A model generated the notes under the pieces. That model was given only the letters and a program-made list of their open reading frames with translations. It did not search any database and was not told where the DNA came from. A DNA stretch of 64,000 bases, from the NCBI RefSeq assembly GCF_003412465.1, contig NZ_QTJV01000004.1, positions 806,001-870,000 of the forward strand, written 5' to 3'. The stretch comes from Chitinophaga silvisoli. Lineage in GTDB: Bacteria > Bacteroidota > Bacteroidia > Chitinophagales > Chitinophagaceae. The translations under genes and the position numbers were made by a program. This document shows positions 1 through 9,332 of this stretch, one piece after another. Within the stretch, counting starts at the first letter, position 1, and each line of letters begins with the position of its first letter.

Positions 1-2
1 AC

Positions 3-2114
3 TATATGGGCTTCGGCTACCGCAAGAACGATGGGATCCTCCTGAACACAAACAGTGAGCGTTATACCTTCCGCCTGAACAGCGATGCACAGATCAAACC
101 ATGGCTGAAAGTCGGTGAAAACATGAACTATACTTACAGCAATGGTAACGGTGCTAACACCACCAGCCCCTATACTGGCGTTATCTTCACCGCACTGGGT
201 TACCCCCGTAACGTGACACCTTATACTGCCACCGGTGCCTTCAGCGGTCTGCCAGCTGCTTATGCAGGTTCTTATGGTGACCTCGCCAACCCGGTTGCTA
301 CCCTGATGCGCCTGGATTCTAAAACGCCGGTGAACAGGATCAACATCAACCCGTATGCTGAAGTAACCCTGACCAAAGACCTGACATTCCGATCCAACTT
401 CAGCGTGACAAAGTCTTTCAGCGATCAGAAAACCTTCACCACCCGCGCACTGGAAATCGGTAAGATCAACAGCAACAACTCACTGGTTGAAACTGTAGAA
501 GATTACTCCGATATCCTCTCAGAACAAACACTAAACTATACACACCGTTTCGGTCTGCATAACATAAATGCTGTAGCAGGTTACACTTATCAACATCATA
601 CCTACAAATACCTGATCGCTACTGCAAACTCATTCAGCGATGAGCGTGATGTATATCGTTATTTCGACAATGCCGGTGCATGGATCAAACCAAGCAGCGG
701 TATCCAGGAAGATGCCGTTGAATCTTTCCTGGCTCGTGTGAACTATGACTACAACAGCAAATACCTCTTCACCGTACTGGGTCGTCGTGATGGTAGTTCC
801 CGTGTAGCACCACAGAACCGCTATGCAAACTACTACTCCGTATCTGGCGGCTGGGTATTGACCAACGAAAACTTCCTGAAGAACATCGACTGGCTGAGCA
901 TCGCGAAACTCCGTGCCAGCTACGGTGTACTGGGTAACCTGGGTAGCCTTCCTACCAATGCCATCAACGTAAACCTGACTTCTGTATCAGTTTACACAGG
1001 TGCTGAAGGTACCCTCTCTACAGGTCTTGCTGAAGATGCACTGTCTAATCCAAACCTGAAATGGGCACAGTCCAAACAAGCTAACTTCGGTGCGGACCTC
1101 GCCTTCTTCAAAAATGCCCTGTCATTAACGGCTGACTATTTCATCAAAACCACTGACAACATGATCCTGCAGGTGAACCCACCAAGCACCGCTGGTGTGA
1201 GCACAGGTATGTACAAGAACATGGGTCAGGCACGCGATAAAGGTATTGAACTGGGTCTTACTTATAACGGTTCCCTTGGTAAAGACTTTACCTACAGCGT
1301 AGGTGGTACCATGACCAAAGTAACCAACAAACTGTTGTCACTCCAATCTGGTCTGAACGAAGTAGTAAGCGTAGGCGCTACCAACATCCGTAGTTCATTG
1401 ACTCCACTGGTAACACGGGTAGGTAATCCACAATATTCCTTCAACGTGATCAAGACTGCAGGTATCTTCCAGACACAGCAGGAAATTGATAACTACCTGG
1501 GACCTGATGGTGTTACCAAGATCCAGCCTAACGCAAAACCTGGTGACCGTAAGTTCGTAGACAACAACCACGATGGCAAAATTGACAACAATGACCGTCA
1601 GATCGTAGGTAGCTTCTACCCTGGCTTCACATATGGCCTGAGCCTGAATGCAAACTACAAAGGTTTTGACCTGAACATCTTTGCACAGGGTGTACATGGA
1701 AACAAGATCTTCAATGCACTGAAGTATACAAACATGAACCCAAGCATCGGTACTAACTACAACATGCTGAGAGGTATCCTGGATGCATGGACACCAACTC
1801 ACACCAATACCGATGTAACACGTATTATCTCTACCGACCTGAATGGTAACTATGGTAATACATCTGACTGGTATATCGAAGATGGTTCTTATCTCCGTAT
1901 CAAAAACGTAACGCTTGGTTATACGCTGCCTGTTCGCCTCACTAACATGGCGAAGATCGGTGCTGTACGTGTTTACGCTACTGCAAACAACCTGCTCACT
2001 TTTACCAAATACAAAGGATATGATCCTGAAGTAGGTATGGATAACTACGGTATCGACGTAGCACGTTATCCACAATCAAGGAGCTTTTTATTGGGCTTAA
2101 ACGTAAACTTCTAA
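3..2114 (+). CDS. SusC-family TonB-linked outer membrane receptor, C-terminal part (5' truncated by window)
   Basis: About 703 residues of a SusC/RagA-type TonB-dependent transporter. The reading frame is open to the left edge of the window, so the signal peptide, carboxypeptidase-like domain and plug lie outside. What is visible is the beta-barrel: alternating polar and aromatic strands, conserved late segments such as NLLTFTKYKGYDPEVG, and a final strand ending in Phe, as expected for a barrel folded by BAM. SusC proteins import oligomers or other large nutrients across the outer membrane with their SusD lipoprotein partner, which follows 23 bp downstream. The substrate cannot be told from the barrel. 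The downstream phosphodiesterase/phosphatase gene hints at a phosphorylated ligand (inference). Confidence 0.93.
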   Translation, partial: YMGFGYRKNDGILLNTNSERYTFRLNSDAQIKPWLKVGENMNYTYSNGNGANTTSPYTGVIFTALGYPRNVTPYTATGAFSGLPAAYAGSYGDLANPVATLMRLDSKTPVNRININPYAEVTLTKDLTFRSNFSVTKSFSDQKTFTTRALEIGKINSNNSLVETVEDYSDILSEQTLNYTHRFGLHNINAVAGYTYQHHTYKYLIATANSFSDERDVYRYFDNAGAWIKPSSGIQEDAVESFLARVNYDYNSKYLFTVLGRRDGSSRVAPQNRYANYYSVSGGWVLTNENFLKNIDWLSIAKLRASYGVLGNLGSLPTNAINVNLTSVSVYTGAEGTLSTGLAEDALSNPNLKWAQSKQANFGADLAFFKNALSLTADYFIKTTDNMILQVNPPSTAGVSTGMYKNMGQARDKGIELGLTYNGSLGKDFTYSVGGTMTKVTNKLLSLQSGLNEVVSVGATNIRSSLTPLVTRVGNPQYSFNVIKTAGIFQTQQEIDNYLGPDGVTKIQPNAKPGDRKFVDNNHDGKIDNNDRQIVGSFYPGFTYGLSLNANYKGFDLNIFAQGVHGNKIFNALKYTNMNPSIGTNYNMLRGILDAWTPTHTNTDVTRIISTDLNGNYGNTSDWYIEDGSYLRIKNVTLGYTLPVRLTNMAKIGAVRVYATANNLLTFTKYKGYDPEVGMDNYGIDVARYPQSRSFLLGLNVNF

Positions 2115-2137
2115 TCAAGGCAACTAATACAACAATA

Positions 2138-3640
2138 ATGAAACGTCTTATATCTTTATCATTATCCATCGTTCTGCTCGCGGCTTGTAACAAAAAGCTG
2201 GACATCACCCCGGCAGGTACCCCTACCAGTGGTAACTTCTGGCAAAATGAGAACGACGCGCTCTCCGGTGCAAACGCCATGTACTCCGAGTTCGACGACG
2301 AAAACTTCTATGGCCGTGGCTACTGGTGGTTCATCAACGCCAGTGACGACATGGTAACCGGTCGTGTAAAAGCAGAAGGTGACAACATCAAGAACTTCAA
2401 CAGCAGCTTTATCGGTGGCTCCTACACCGAAGGCCAGTGGAAAATGCGTTACATCGTGATCAAACGTGCAAACGATGTGATCAAACACGTACCCGGTATC
2501 GACATGAATGAATCCCTGAAAAACCGGATCCTCGGTGAAGCCTACTTCTTCAGTGGCCTCATGTACTTCGAACTGGCTTACACTTACGGCGATGCACGCG
2601 CAGGTGTACCTATCGTAAACCGCGACAGCACAATAGGCGATGCTCCTATTCCCCGTGCTGCCAATGTAGACGTGGTATATGACTATGTTGCAAAAGAATT
2701 GCAACAGGCAGCTAACCACCTCCCTTACTTCGACACCTACGCAACTACTGAGTATGGCCGTCCTCACAAGACAGCGGCATGGGCATTCCTGAGCAAAATG
2801 TACCTCTACAAAAAGGACTATGCAAATGCAGAAAAATACGCTGACTCCGTGATCAACAGTGGCAAGCATGCATTGCTGGCAAATTTCGCTGATGTATTTA
2901 CTATTGCTAATAACTGGACCAGTGAATATATTTGGTCTGTATATTCAAACTCTCAGTCACCAAGTGGCTGGGGTAGCATTCTGCCAGGTGTAATGCTGGA
3001 GAACAAAGGATGGGGGGAATACAACGGCTGGGGCTATTATATGCCAACCAAAGAGCTGTATGACTCCTACGAAGCAGGTGACAAACGCAGAGAAGCCACT
3101 ATCCTGAAACCAGGAGATGCCTTTACTTACTTCGGTGAAGCCAGGACCTATGCTTCTACAAACAGCTTGTCTGGTTATCAGTTCCGCAAGTATATGGAGC
3201 CATTCTCCTATGCTAACAAGACACACGTGAGCCCGAACGGTGATCATCCAACCACTGACCTGAACCTGCCACTGATCCGCTATGCAGAAGTGATTCTGAT
3301 CAAAGCAGAAGCAAAACTGATGCAGGGTAAGAATGCAGATGTGGAGATCAACATGATCCGTAACCGTGCTGGCTTGTCAAGCGTAACAAATGCTGACATG
3401 ACCGAACTGAAAAAACAACGTCGTTCAGAACTGGCAGGTGAATGGGCAAACCGTCACGAAGACCTGGTAAGATGGGGTGATGCAAAAGCAGCTTATGCAC
3501 AACCACTGCACGGTTATTCAGGTGCTGTAGTATGGCCTGCACGTAACTTCAACCCTTCCGTACACAATGTATGGCCGGTACCAAGAACCGAAGTAACGAG
3601 CAGCAATGGGGTAGTCACCCAGAATGCCGGATGGGAATAA
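2138..3640 (+). CDS. SusD/RagB-family outer membrane lipoprotein
   Basis: A 500-residue protein with a lipoprotein signal peptide: a hydrophobic stretch followed by the lipobox LLAAC, with acylated Cys at residue 17. It has the alpha-helical TPR-like body of the SusD family and the typical C-terminal segment IRNRAGL followed by a helix rich in Arg and Glu and a WGDAK motif. SusD proteins sit on the cell surface as the lid of the SusC transporter and bind the ligand. The gene lies 23 bp after the SusC stop codon, so the two are almost certainly one transcript, and the phosphatase gene begins 61 bp later. Start chosen at the first ATG because it gives a complete signal peptide. Confidence 0.93.
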   Translation: MKRLISLSLSIVLLAACNKKLDITPAGTPTSGNFWQNENDALSGANAMYSEFDDENFYGRGYWWFINASDDMVTGRVKAEGDNIKNFNSSFIGGSYTEGQWKMRYIVIKRANDVIKHVPGIDMNESLKNRILGEAYFFSGLMYFELAYTYGDARAGVPIVNRDSTIGDAPIPRAANVDVVYDYVAKELQQAANHLPYFDTYATTEYGRPHKTAAWAFLSKMYLYKKDYANAEKYADSVINSGKHALLANFADVFTIANNWTSEYIWSVYSNSQSPSGWGSILPGVMLENKGWGEYNGWGYYMPTKELYDSYEAGDKRREATILKPGDAFTYFGEARTYASTNSLSGYQFRKYMEPFSYANKTHVSPNGDHPTTDLNLPLIRYAEVILIKAEAKLMQGKNADVEINMIRNRAGLSSVTNADMTELKKQRRSELAGEWANRHEDLVRWGDAKAAYAQPLHGYSGAVVWPARNFNPSVHNVWPVPRTEVTSSNGVVTQNAGWE

Positions 3641-3701
3641 ATCTTTAAATTATATGATTCCGCTTCCCATGCAGGGGAGCGGGATCTTCAAACTTTTATC
3701 A

Positions 3702-5606
3702 ATGAAAAAACTACTTTTAGCTTCACTGCTTTTTGCAACCTTCGAAACCCAGGAAACCCAGGCGCAGGCCCAGACCAACATTAACACTAACACTAATACT
3801 AACACCAGCTCTAAAACCAAATCTAATCCCAAGACTTATACCTACACGCCCATCAACGCCCACTCCCACAACGACTACGAACAACCCATTCCCTTCCTCT
3901 CCGCTTACACCCGTCACTTCGGTAGCATCGAAGCCGATGTATACACCCAAAACAACTCCCTCTGGGTGGCCCACGAGTCAAAAGAACTGACTGCTGACCG
4001 CACACTCGAATCCCTCTACCTCATTCCCCTACAAAACAACATTAAAAAGAATAAGGGTACCGCTTATCCAAATTCCACCGACACACTCCAGCTCCTGATC
4101 GATTTTAAAACAGACAGCATCGCCACGATGACAGCGCTCATCAAGATCCTGGCTAAGTATCCCGCTATTACCAACAATCCTACTATCCAGATCGTGATCA
4201 GCGGCAATCAGCCCGATCCTAAACTCTGGCACACCTACCCCTCCTATATTTTATTCGATGGCAAGCGTGAAGGGCATTATCCTGCCGATGCTGTCAAACG
4301 TATTCCCATGTACAGTACTGACCTGAAAAACTTTACCCAGTGGAACGGGAAAGGGATCATCGTAAAGCCTGAACATGACCGCATTCAACACTGGATCGAT
4401 AGCGTACATACACTTGGTAAAAAAGTTCGTTTCTGGGATACCCCTGATAATCCAAATACCTGGAAGACATTCATGAACATGGGTGTGAACTATATCAATA
4501 CGGACAAGGTAGAAGCAATCGCTGACTTCCTCTCCAACCGTAAGAATGTTGAGTTCAATGGCGATGCATTGCCACACACTATTTACCAGGCAAAATATGT
4601 GAATAACGATAGCCTGATCACCATCAATAAAGTGATCCTGCTGATTGGTGATGGGATGGGACTGACCCAGATCTACTCCGGCTTCACAGGCAACCGCGGT
4701 CAGCTGAACCTATTAGAGATGCTGAACATCGGCTTCTCTAAAACCTACTCTGCGGATAGCTATATTACCGATTCTGCTGCCGGCGGTACCGCCATGGCAT
4801 CCGGCAAGAAAACCAATAACCGCTATATAGGTGTAGATGCCACAGGCGTTGCAATGCCAGCTATTCCTGATATCATCGCGCCCAAAGGATATGTATCAGG
4901 CATCATCAGCGCCGGTGATATCACAGATGCTACGCCGGCTGCATTCTATGCCCATGCACAGGATAGAAGCTATGAAGATGCTATTGCAAAGGATTTCCTC
5001 CAAAGCCCTGTATCAGTATTAATCGGTGGTGCACCTCGTCATTTCAATGCCCGTGCCGATAAGATGGATCTGCCTGCATTGTTAAAAGAGAAAGGTTACA
5101 GCTTTACCACGAACTTAGCAGACCTCGATACCATTCAATCTTCAAAATATATCAACCTGACTACCCAGGCAGAGCTGTCAATGGAAAAAGGTCGCGGTGA
5201 GTTCCTGACAAAAGCATTGACCAAAACAATCCGTACCCTGAATGAAAATAAGAAAGGCTTTTTTATTATGGCGGAAGGTGCGCAAATAGACTATGGTGGC
5301 CATGCTAACAGGGTACCTTATGTAGTAGCTGAGATGATGGACTTTGACAAAGCCATAGGTGAGGCTATGAAATTTGCAGATGAAGATGGGCATACGCTGG
5401 TGATTGTTACTGCTGATCATGAAACAGGGGGATTGTCTCTTTTAGATGGTGATATTGCAAAAGGGCAGGTAGACGGTCATTTTAGTACAAATGATCATAC
5501 AGCCGTGATGGTACCAGTATTTGCATATGGGCCGAATTCATTATTGTTTAGAGGGGTGTATGAGAATACCGAGATCTTTAAGAAGATAGTTGATTTACTG
5601 AAATAA
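3702..5606 (+). CDS. Secreted fusion of GDPD/PI-PLC-like domain and alkaline phosphatase
   Basis: A 634-residue secreted protein. The start at 3702 gives an N-terminal signal peptide (MKKLLLASLLFATF...); an upstream in-frame ATG at 3624 overlaps the SusD gene and has no signal peptide. Residues about 22-45 are a low-complexity Asn/Thr linker encoded by a short repeat. Residues about 48-275 resemble the PI-PLC/GDPD phosphodiesterase-like fold (HSHNDYE at 54-60, KVRFWDTPD near its end). From about 310 there is a complete alkaline phosphatase domain: metal ligand in IGDGMG (D317), nucleophile Ser358 in DSAAGGTAMASGKK, and later VTADHETGG and NDHTA metal-binding motifs. Inferred role: release of phosphate from phosphodiesters and monoesters by one polypeptide, serving the adjoining SusCD transporter. 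A strong terminator follows. Confidence 0.9.
   Translation: MKKLLLASLLFATFETQETQAQAQTNINTNTNTNTSSKTKSNPKTYTYTPINAHSHNDYEQPIPFLSAYTRHFGSIEADVYTQNNSLWVAHESKELTADRTLESLYLIPLQNNIKKNKGTAYPNSTDTLQLLIDFKTDSIATMTALIKILAKYPAITNNPTIQIVISGNQPDPKLWHTYPSYILFDGKREGHYPADAVKRIPMYSTDLKNFTQWNGKGIIVKPEHDRIQHWIDSVHTLGKKVRFWDTPDNPNTWKTFMNMGVNYINTDKVEAIADFLSNRKNVEFNGDALPHTIYQAKYVNNDSLITINKVILLIGDGMGLTQIYSGFTGNRGQLNLLEMLNIGFSKTYSADSYITDSAAGGTAMASGKKTNNRYIGVDATGVAMPAIPDIIAPKGYVSGIISAGDITDATPAAFYAHAQDRSYEDAIAKDFLQSPVSVLIGGAPRHFNARADKMDLPALLKEKGYSFTTNLADLDTIQSSKYINLTTQAELSMEKGRGEFLTKALTKTIRTLNENKKGFFIMAEGAQIDYGGHANRVPYVVAEMMDFDKAIGEAMKFADEDGHTLVIVTADHETGGLSLLDGDIAKGQVDGHFSTNDHTAVMVPVFAYGPNSLLFRGVYENTEIFKKIVDLLK
3775..3812 (+). 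repeat. Short in-frame repeat encoding Asn-Thr linker
   Basis: A run of variants of the 6-base unit actaac lies inside the phosphatase gene and encodes alternating Asn and Thr just after the signal peptide. The length is not obviously constrained, so it may vary among strains. Confidence 0.6.
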
Positions 5607-5727
5607 AAACAAAGGGCTCCTATAATGGCAGGTCCCATTCATTAACCTAAACAGGCAGCACCTGACCGGGCGTAAAATTTCAGATGCACAAGAGTCCTAA
5701 ACACTGATATTATCAAATCATTGATAG

Positions 5728-5760
5728 CAAGCCGCTCATTTTGGGCGGCTTGTTTATTTA
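5728..5760 (+). terminator. Rho-independent terminator after the SusCD-phosphatase operon
   Basis: An 8-bp GC-rich stem (caagccgc, 5728-5735, with gcggcttg, 5745-5752) with a 9-nt loop is followed by a T-rich tail. It lies 120 bp after the phosphatase stop codon. The 120 bp between them hold no gene. Confidence 0.85.
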
Positions 5761-5794
5761 ACACCGGCTTCAAATTTATTAAACAGCATTTAAG

Positions 5795-5802
5795 TAAATT
5801 TA
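5795..5802 (+). promoter_or_regulatory. Putative Bacteroidota -7 element TAAATTTA
   Basis: Matches TAnnTTT(G) except for the last base and ends only 4 nt before the ATG at 5807. A transcript from it would have almost no leader. No clear -33 TTTG element was seen, so this is tentative. Confidence 0.3.
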
Positions 5803-5806
5803 CCCC

Positions 5807-6223
5807 ATGAAAATTAAAAATATTCTCTACCTATTCTCGCTGCATGTATTGTTATTTGCTAAGGTAGCACACGCGCAAACAGACAGTGCTAAACTAATGT
5901 TGTCGAATTTCTATAAGGCATATATTTCTACATTTGAAATGGATGGAATTGCTGCTTCAGAAAAAATTCAGAAAAAATATAGTACGGCTAAGTTAATTGC
6001 TTCTTTACCACGAATACAGGAAGAAATGGATTGCGATCCTTATGTAAATGCACAAGATGCAGATCAGGATTGGCTAAAAACAATTCGTATCGAAAAAGAT
6101 GCTAAAACGCCTAACTTATATAATGTATCATTTTTCGATAACTTCGAAAAGAAAAGAAGATTTGTAAGACTCTTTGTAACAAAAGAAGGAAACAAATACA
6201 AAATCAGCGGATTTAAAAGCTAA
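5807..6223 (+). CDS. Small secreted protein, DUF3828-like
   Basis: 138 residues with a clear signal peptide ending in AHAQ (about residues 1-24). The mature part begins with a helix containing FYKAYI, then PRIQEEMDCDPYVNAQDAD and a C-terminal beta segment with VSFFDNFEKKRRFVRLFV. The arrangement (helix, D-P-x3-AQD motif, then an antiparallel sheet) is like DUF3828 proteins, but this is recognition by eye only. Function unknown. It is probably cotranscribed with the next gene, 4 bp downstream. It follows a terminator, so it starts its own transcription unit. Confidence 0.7.
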   Translation: MKIKNILYLFSLHVLLFAKVAHAQTDSAKLMLSNFYKAYISTFEMDGIAASEKIQKKYSTAKLIASLPRIQEEMDCDPYVNAQDADQDWLKTIRIEKDAKTPNLYNVSFFDNFEKKRRFVRLFVTKEGNKYKISGFKS

Positions 6224-6227
6224 TATC

Positions 6228-6896
6228 ATGGGATGGAAAACTGCTTCATTAATCATCAGTAATGTCACCACTGTCGATGCTGAAAAGCTTCTACAAGAAC
6301 TGGGTATTGAACAATTTAAAAAAACCGGGGACGAACCATATGATGTAGCGATCTACCCTAAAGAACAACAGATCTTCGTTGGTATATACCACCAGCATCT
6401 GGTCATTTCTTCCTGGCAAATCACTGAGCTTTCCTTCAGTAAAGAATTATCAAAATATGAACAGGTACTCACGGCCTTGTTCCCAGCTTCTGAAATTTGT
6501 ACAATGCAATTGCATAGCGGCGTAAACCACTGGGGATATGCGCTCATAAAGAACGGAGAAAAGATTCGAGTAAGATGTGGAAATGCAGATGAAGGTACTA
6601 TCATTGACTTCGGTGAGCCATTGCAGGAAGAACTTGCACTCTTATCAAAATCTAAGCTGGAAGGTGAAAAAAGAATGTACTATTTAGATGGTAAAGAGCC
6701 TTATGAAGAATGCCAGGTAGGTGAAAATTTTGTCGCTGAAATATATAAAAGGTACACTGGTGTGAATCTTTTTGAGGATGATGGAATTTTTGAATTTAAC
6801 CTAATGGGATTTGAAACGCCTAAACCTGGCTCAGTAAAAAAACCTTTATCCACATCCACACTTACTACTAAAAAACCATGGTGGAAAATCTGGTAA
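6228..6896 (+). CDS. Hypothetical cytoplasmic protein
   Basis: 222 residues, no signal peptide and no membrane segment. I do not recognise the family. The N-terminal half is alternating beta strands and helices (WKTASLIISNVTTVDAEKL...), and the C-terminal 40 residues are Pro/Lys/Thr rich and end in KKPWWKIW, looking like a disordered tail. It starts 4 bp after the DUF3828-like gene, so the two probably form an operon; a secreted partner and a cytoplasmic partner are compatible with, but do not prove, an immunity-like pair. Its last codons and stop lie inside a 43-bp sequence that is tandemly duplicated immediately downstream. Confidence 0.7.
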   Translation: MGWKTASLIISNVTTVDAEKLLQELGIEQFKKTGDEPYDVAIYPKEQQIFVGIYHQHLVISSWQITELSFSKELSKYEQVLTALFPASEICTMQLHSGVNHWGYALIKNGEKIRVRCGNADEGTIIDFGEPLQEELALLSKSKLEGEKRMYYLDGKEPYEECQVGENFVAEIYKRYTGVNLFEDDGIFEFNLMGFETPKPGSVKKPLSTSTLTTKKPWWKIW

Positions 6897-6951
6897 ACAT
6901 CTAAAGGGTACTAAAAACCATCGTGGAAAATCTGGCAAACTCTAAAGGGTA
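6868..6951 (+). repeat. Two-copy 43-bp tandem duplication containing the stop codon of the upstream gene
   Basis: Copy 1 (6868-6910) contains the last codons (KPWWKIW) and the TAA of the preceding gene. Copy 2 (6911-6951) repeats it with a few substitutions and deletions: the first copy has ccatggtggaaaatctgg and the second ccatcgtggaaaatctgg. It is the simplest case of the gene-end repeats seen repeatedly in this window. Confidence 0.9.
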
Positions 6952-7000
6952 CCATAACGACCCTCACATAACAAATCTCAATGGTACCCGCACTTTTTTC
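6947..7000 (+). terminator. Possible terminator with long loop
   Basis: gggtaccat (6947-6955) pairs perfectly with atggtaccc (6981-6989), and a run of six T follows. The 25-nt loop is long, so the call is moderate. The remaining stretch to 7187 shows no gene, only AT-rich sequence and a pyrimidine-rich segment before the next promoter. Confidence 0.45.
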
Positions 7001-7187
7001 TAAATACCCCTCAAAACTACTACTAATCAGAAATATACTTTCAATGTTATCGGCATCATTGCCCTCTTCTGACTTTCAGGTCGGACAAAAACTCATCATC
7101 AAAAATCGCAGCAGTATCCATACATAAAACTGTCATTATCTACCAATAAATTCTCCTATCTCCTAACTCCTCCCTCAACCCATCCCC

Positions 7188-7195
7188 TATATTTA
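7188..7195 (+). promoter_or_regulatory. Putative -7 element TATATTTA
   Basis: TAnnTTT-type box ending 6 nt before the ATG of the GH2 gene, in the same position as the box before the gene at 5807. Suggests a near-leaderless transcript. Confidence 0.3.
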
Positions 7196-7201
7196 CCTTC
7201 A

Positions 7202-9058
7202 ATGAAACCCAGGATCCTCCAAATTTTAACCCTCCTGCTCATTTACAACACCTTCCTGCATGTCAAAGCCCGCCCCATCTCTGCCTGGCACATGCAGTCA
7301 ATCCCCATTCAATCTCCCTGGGCCTCACAAGTCTCCCCCATTCACCCACTCCCTGAATACCCACGCCCTCAAATGGTTCGCAGCGAATGGCAGAACCTCA
7401 ACGGCCTCTGGGATTACGCTATCACCAACTGGGACGCAACGGCTCCTACCAGTTACCAGGGAAAAATCCTGGTTCCATTTCCCATAGAATCCGCGCTCTC
7501 AGGCGTACAACAAGCCCTGCTGCCCAAACAGCGCCTCTGGTACCATACCACCTTTCAACCACATCGTTCTGCTAATCTAACACAACGCACCCTTCTTCAT
7601 TTCGGTGCCATCGACTGGAAAGCGACCGTATACCTGAATGGCCAGCTCCTCGGCTCACACCTTGGCGGCTATCATCACTTCTCCTATGATATTACCTCTT
7701 TTCTTCAACCTGGCAACAATGAACTGCTCGTCAGCGTCTACGACCCTACCTCCCAGGGCAACAATCCTCATGGCAAACAAAGTCTATATCCAGGAAGAAT
7801 ATTGTACACGGCCTGCAGCGGCATTTGGCAAACCGTATGGTTAGAAACAGTACCCGATACTTACATTGCCGGTTTCACACTTACGCCGGATCTGGATGCA
7901 GGTGAGCTAAAGATTAAAGTATCGCTGTCATCTACTGGTGGCCAATATACTCTTCAGGCAATTTCCAACAATTTAATTGCTAATAGCAGCTTCGATAAAA
8001 ATGCTTTACCTAATTCCGACAGTCTTGCATCCGACACCCTTACGCTTCACATCCCCTCTCCTCACGCCTGGAGCCCCGAAGATCCATACCTTTACCCCCT
8101 TACCATCCGCCTACTACAAAACGGCATAGTCACCGACAGCATCACCAGCTATTTTGCCATGCGCAAGATTAGCTTAGAAAAAGACCCATCCGGCCATCCC
8201 CGCATCTACCTCAATCACCACTACACATTTAACCTCGGTGTCCTCGACCAGGGCTACTGGCCTGACGGCATCTACACCGCCCCTACTGACAGCGCCCTCG
8301 CTTATGACATCAGGATCATCAAACAAATGGGCTTCAACACCATCCGCAAACACATCAAAATCGAACCCGACCGATGGTATTACTACTGCGACAAACTCGG
8401 CATGCTCGTATGGCAGGACCTCATCCCACCGGCAGGTTTCACGGCGGCGGATGCCAGTGCATTTGAAGATGAAAGCCCCAAACTGTTACAGCAATTGTAC
8501 AACTTTCCCTCCATCATCGTCTGGACATTATTCAATGAAGGCTGGGGTGCTTACGACCAGTTACGCCTCGCCACCCAACTAAAAAAATACAATCCCGGTC
8601 GCCTGCTCAACGCCCATTCCGGTGCCAATATGGATGAATACAATGCAGGTTATCCTTCCATCATGTGGGAAGGAAGTGATTTTGTAGATGTCCATAAATA
8701 TCCTGGTCCTTCCATTGGCCCCGCACTCCCTCAAAAAGCGGCAGTACTCGGCGAATGGGGCGGGCTGGGTGTAAGTATAGAGGGGCATCGCTGGGATCCG
8801 TCAAAATCTTATAGTTATCTCGATATCACCCGTGCGGATTTTCCTGATTATTACCAGGCACTCATGCAATTATTGTATTTGTATGAAAAGGCGGGTTTGT
8901 CAGGGGCTATTTATACACAACCTTTTGATGTAGAAAGAGAAGAAAATGGGTTAATCACTTATGATAGAAAAGTGGTCAAAATACCTGTACCATTGGTAAA
9001 AGCGATCAATGATTCATTACTATCTTCAATAAAACTGCCTGGTAAAAGCGGTCAATAA
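7202..9058 (+). CDS. Glycoside hydrolase family 2 enzyme (beta-galactosidase/glucuronidase-like)
   Basis: 618 residues with an N-terminal signal peptide (about 1-23), so exported. The order is the GH2 plan: jelly-roll sugar-binding domain (about 45-215, with EWQNLNGLWDYAI and SGIWQTVWLE), an immunoglobulin-like domain (about 215-320), and a TIM barrel (about 325-600). The acid/base is Glu446 in FNEGWG and the nucleophile is Glu518 in LGEWGG; GFNTIRKHIK lies at the start of the barrel. It is a shorter paralogue of the GH2 gene at 47.7-50.1 kb, which has an extra helical C-terminal region. Substrate not determinable. The last codons form the first copy of a 46-bp tandem array. Confidence 0.93.
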   Translation: MKPRILQILTLLLIYNTFLHVKARPISAWHMQSIPIQSPWASQVSPIHPLPEYPRPQMVRSEWQNLNGLWDYAITNWDATAPTSYQGKILVPFPIESALSGVQQALLPKQRLWYHTTFQPHRSANLTQRTLLHFGAIDWKATVYLNGQLLGSHLGGYHHFSYDITSFLQPGNNELLVSVYDPTSQGNNPHGKQSLYPGRILYTACSGIWQTVWLETVPDTYIAGFTLTPDLDAGELKIKVSLSSTGGQYTLQAISNNLIANSSFDKNALPNSDSLASDTLTLHIPSPHAWSPEDPYLYPLTIRLLQNGIVTDSITSYFAMRKISLEKDPSGHPRIYLNHHYTFNLGVLDQGYWPDGIYTAPTDSALAYDIRIIKQMGFNTIRKHIKIEPDRWYYYCDKLGMLVWQDLIPPAGFTAADASAFEDESPKLLQQLYNFPSIIVWTLFNEGWGAYDQLRLATQLKKYNPGRLLNAHSGANMDEYNAGYPSIMWEGSDFVDVHKYPGPSIGPALPQKAAVLGEWGGLGVSIEGHRWDPSKSYSYLDITRADFPDYYQALMQLLYLYEKAGLSGAIYTQPFDVEREENGLITYDRKVVKIPVPLVKAINDSLLSSIKLPGKSGQ

Positions 9059-9330
9059 CTCATTACTATCTGCAAATAAAACTGCCTGGTAAAAATGATC
9101 AATGATTCATTACTATCTGCAATAAAATTGCCTGGTAAAAGCGATCAATGATTCATTACTGACTATAATAAAAACTGCCTGGTAAAAACGATCAATGATT
9201 CATTACTGACTGCAATAAAACTGCCTGGTAAAAGCAATTAATGATTCATTACTATCTGCAATAAAACTTTCTGGTAAAAGCGATCAATAATACATTACTG
9301 ACTATAATAAAACTGCCTGGTAAAAGCACT
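8993..9330 (+). repeat. 46-bp tandem array growing from the 3' end of the GH2 gene
   Basis: Seven full copies start at 8993, 9039, 9086, 9132, 9179, 9225 and 9271, with a partial eighth at 9317; spacing is 46-47 bp. The consensus begins ctggtaaaagcgatcaatga. The first copy is coding (KAINDSLLSS...), the stop codon falls in the second, and the rest is intergenic. The array fills the whole gap up to the stop codon of the convergent gene at 9333. There are no spacers, so it is not CRISPR. Confidence 0.95.
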
Positions 9331-9332
9331 CC

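Noticed and set aside
1395..2075. 226-residue minus-strand open frame inside the SusC gene
   Set aside because: It is the antisense of a strongly conserved barrel sequence, with Cys/Val/Ile-rich translation typical of shadow frames.
8993..9330. CRISPR array
   Set aside because: Units are directly adjacent with no unique spacers, the first is coding, and no cas genes are present. The same applies to the other arrays.
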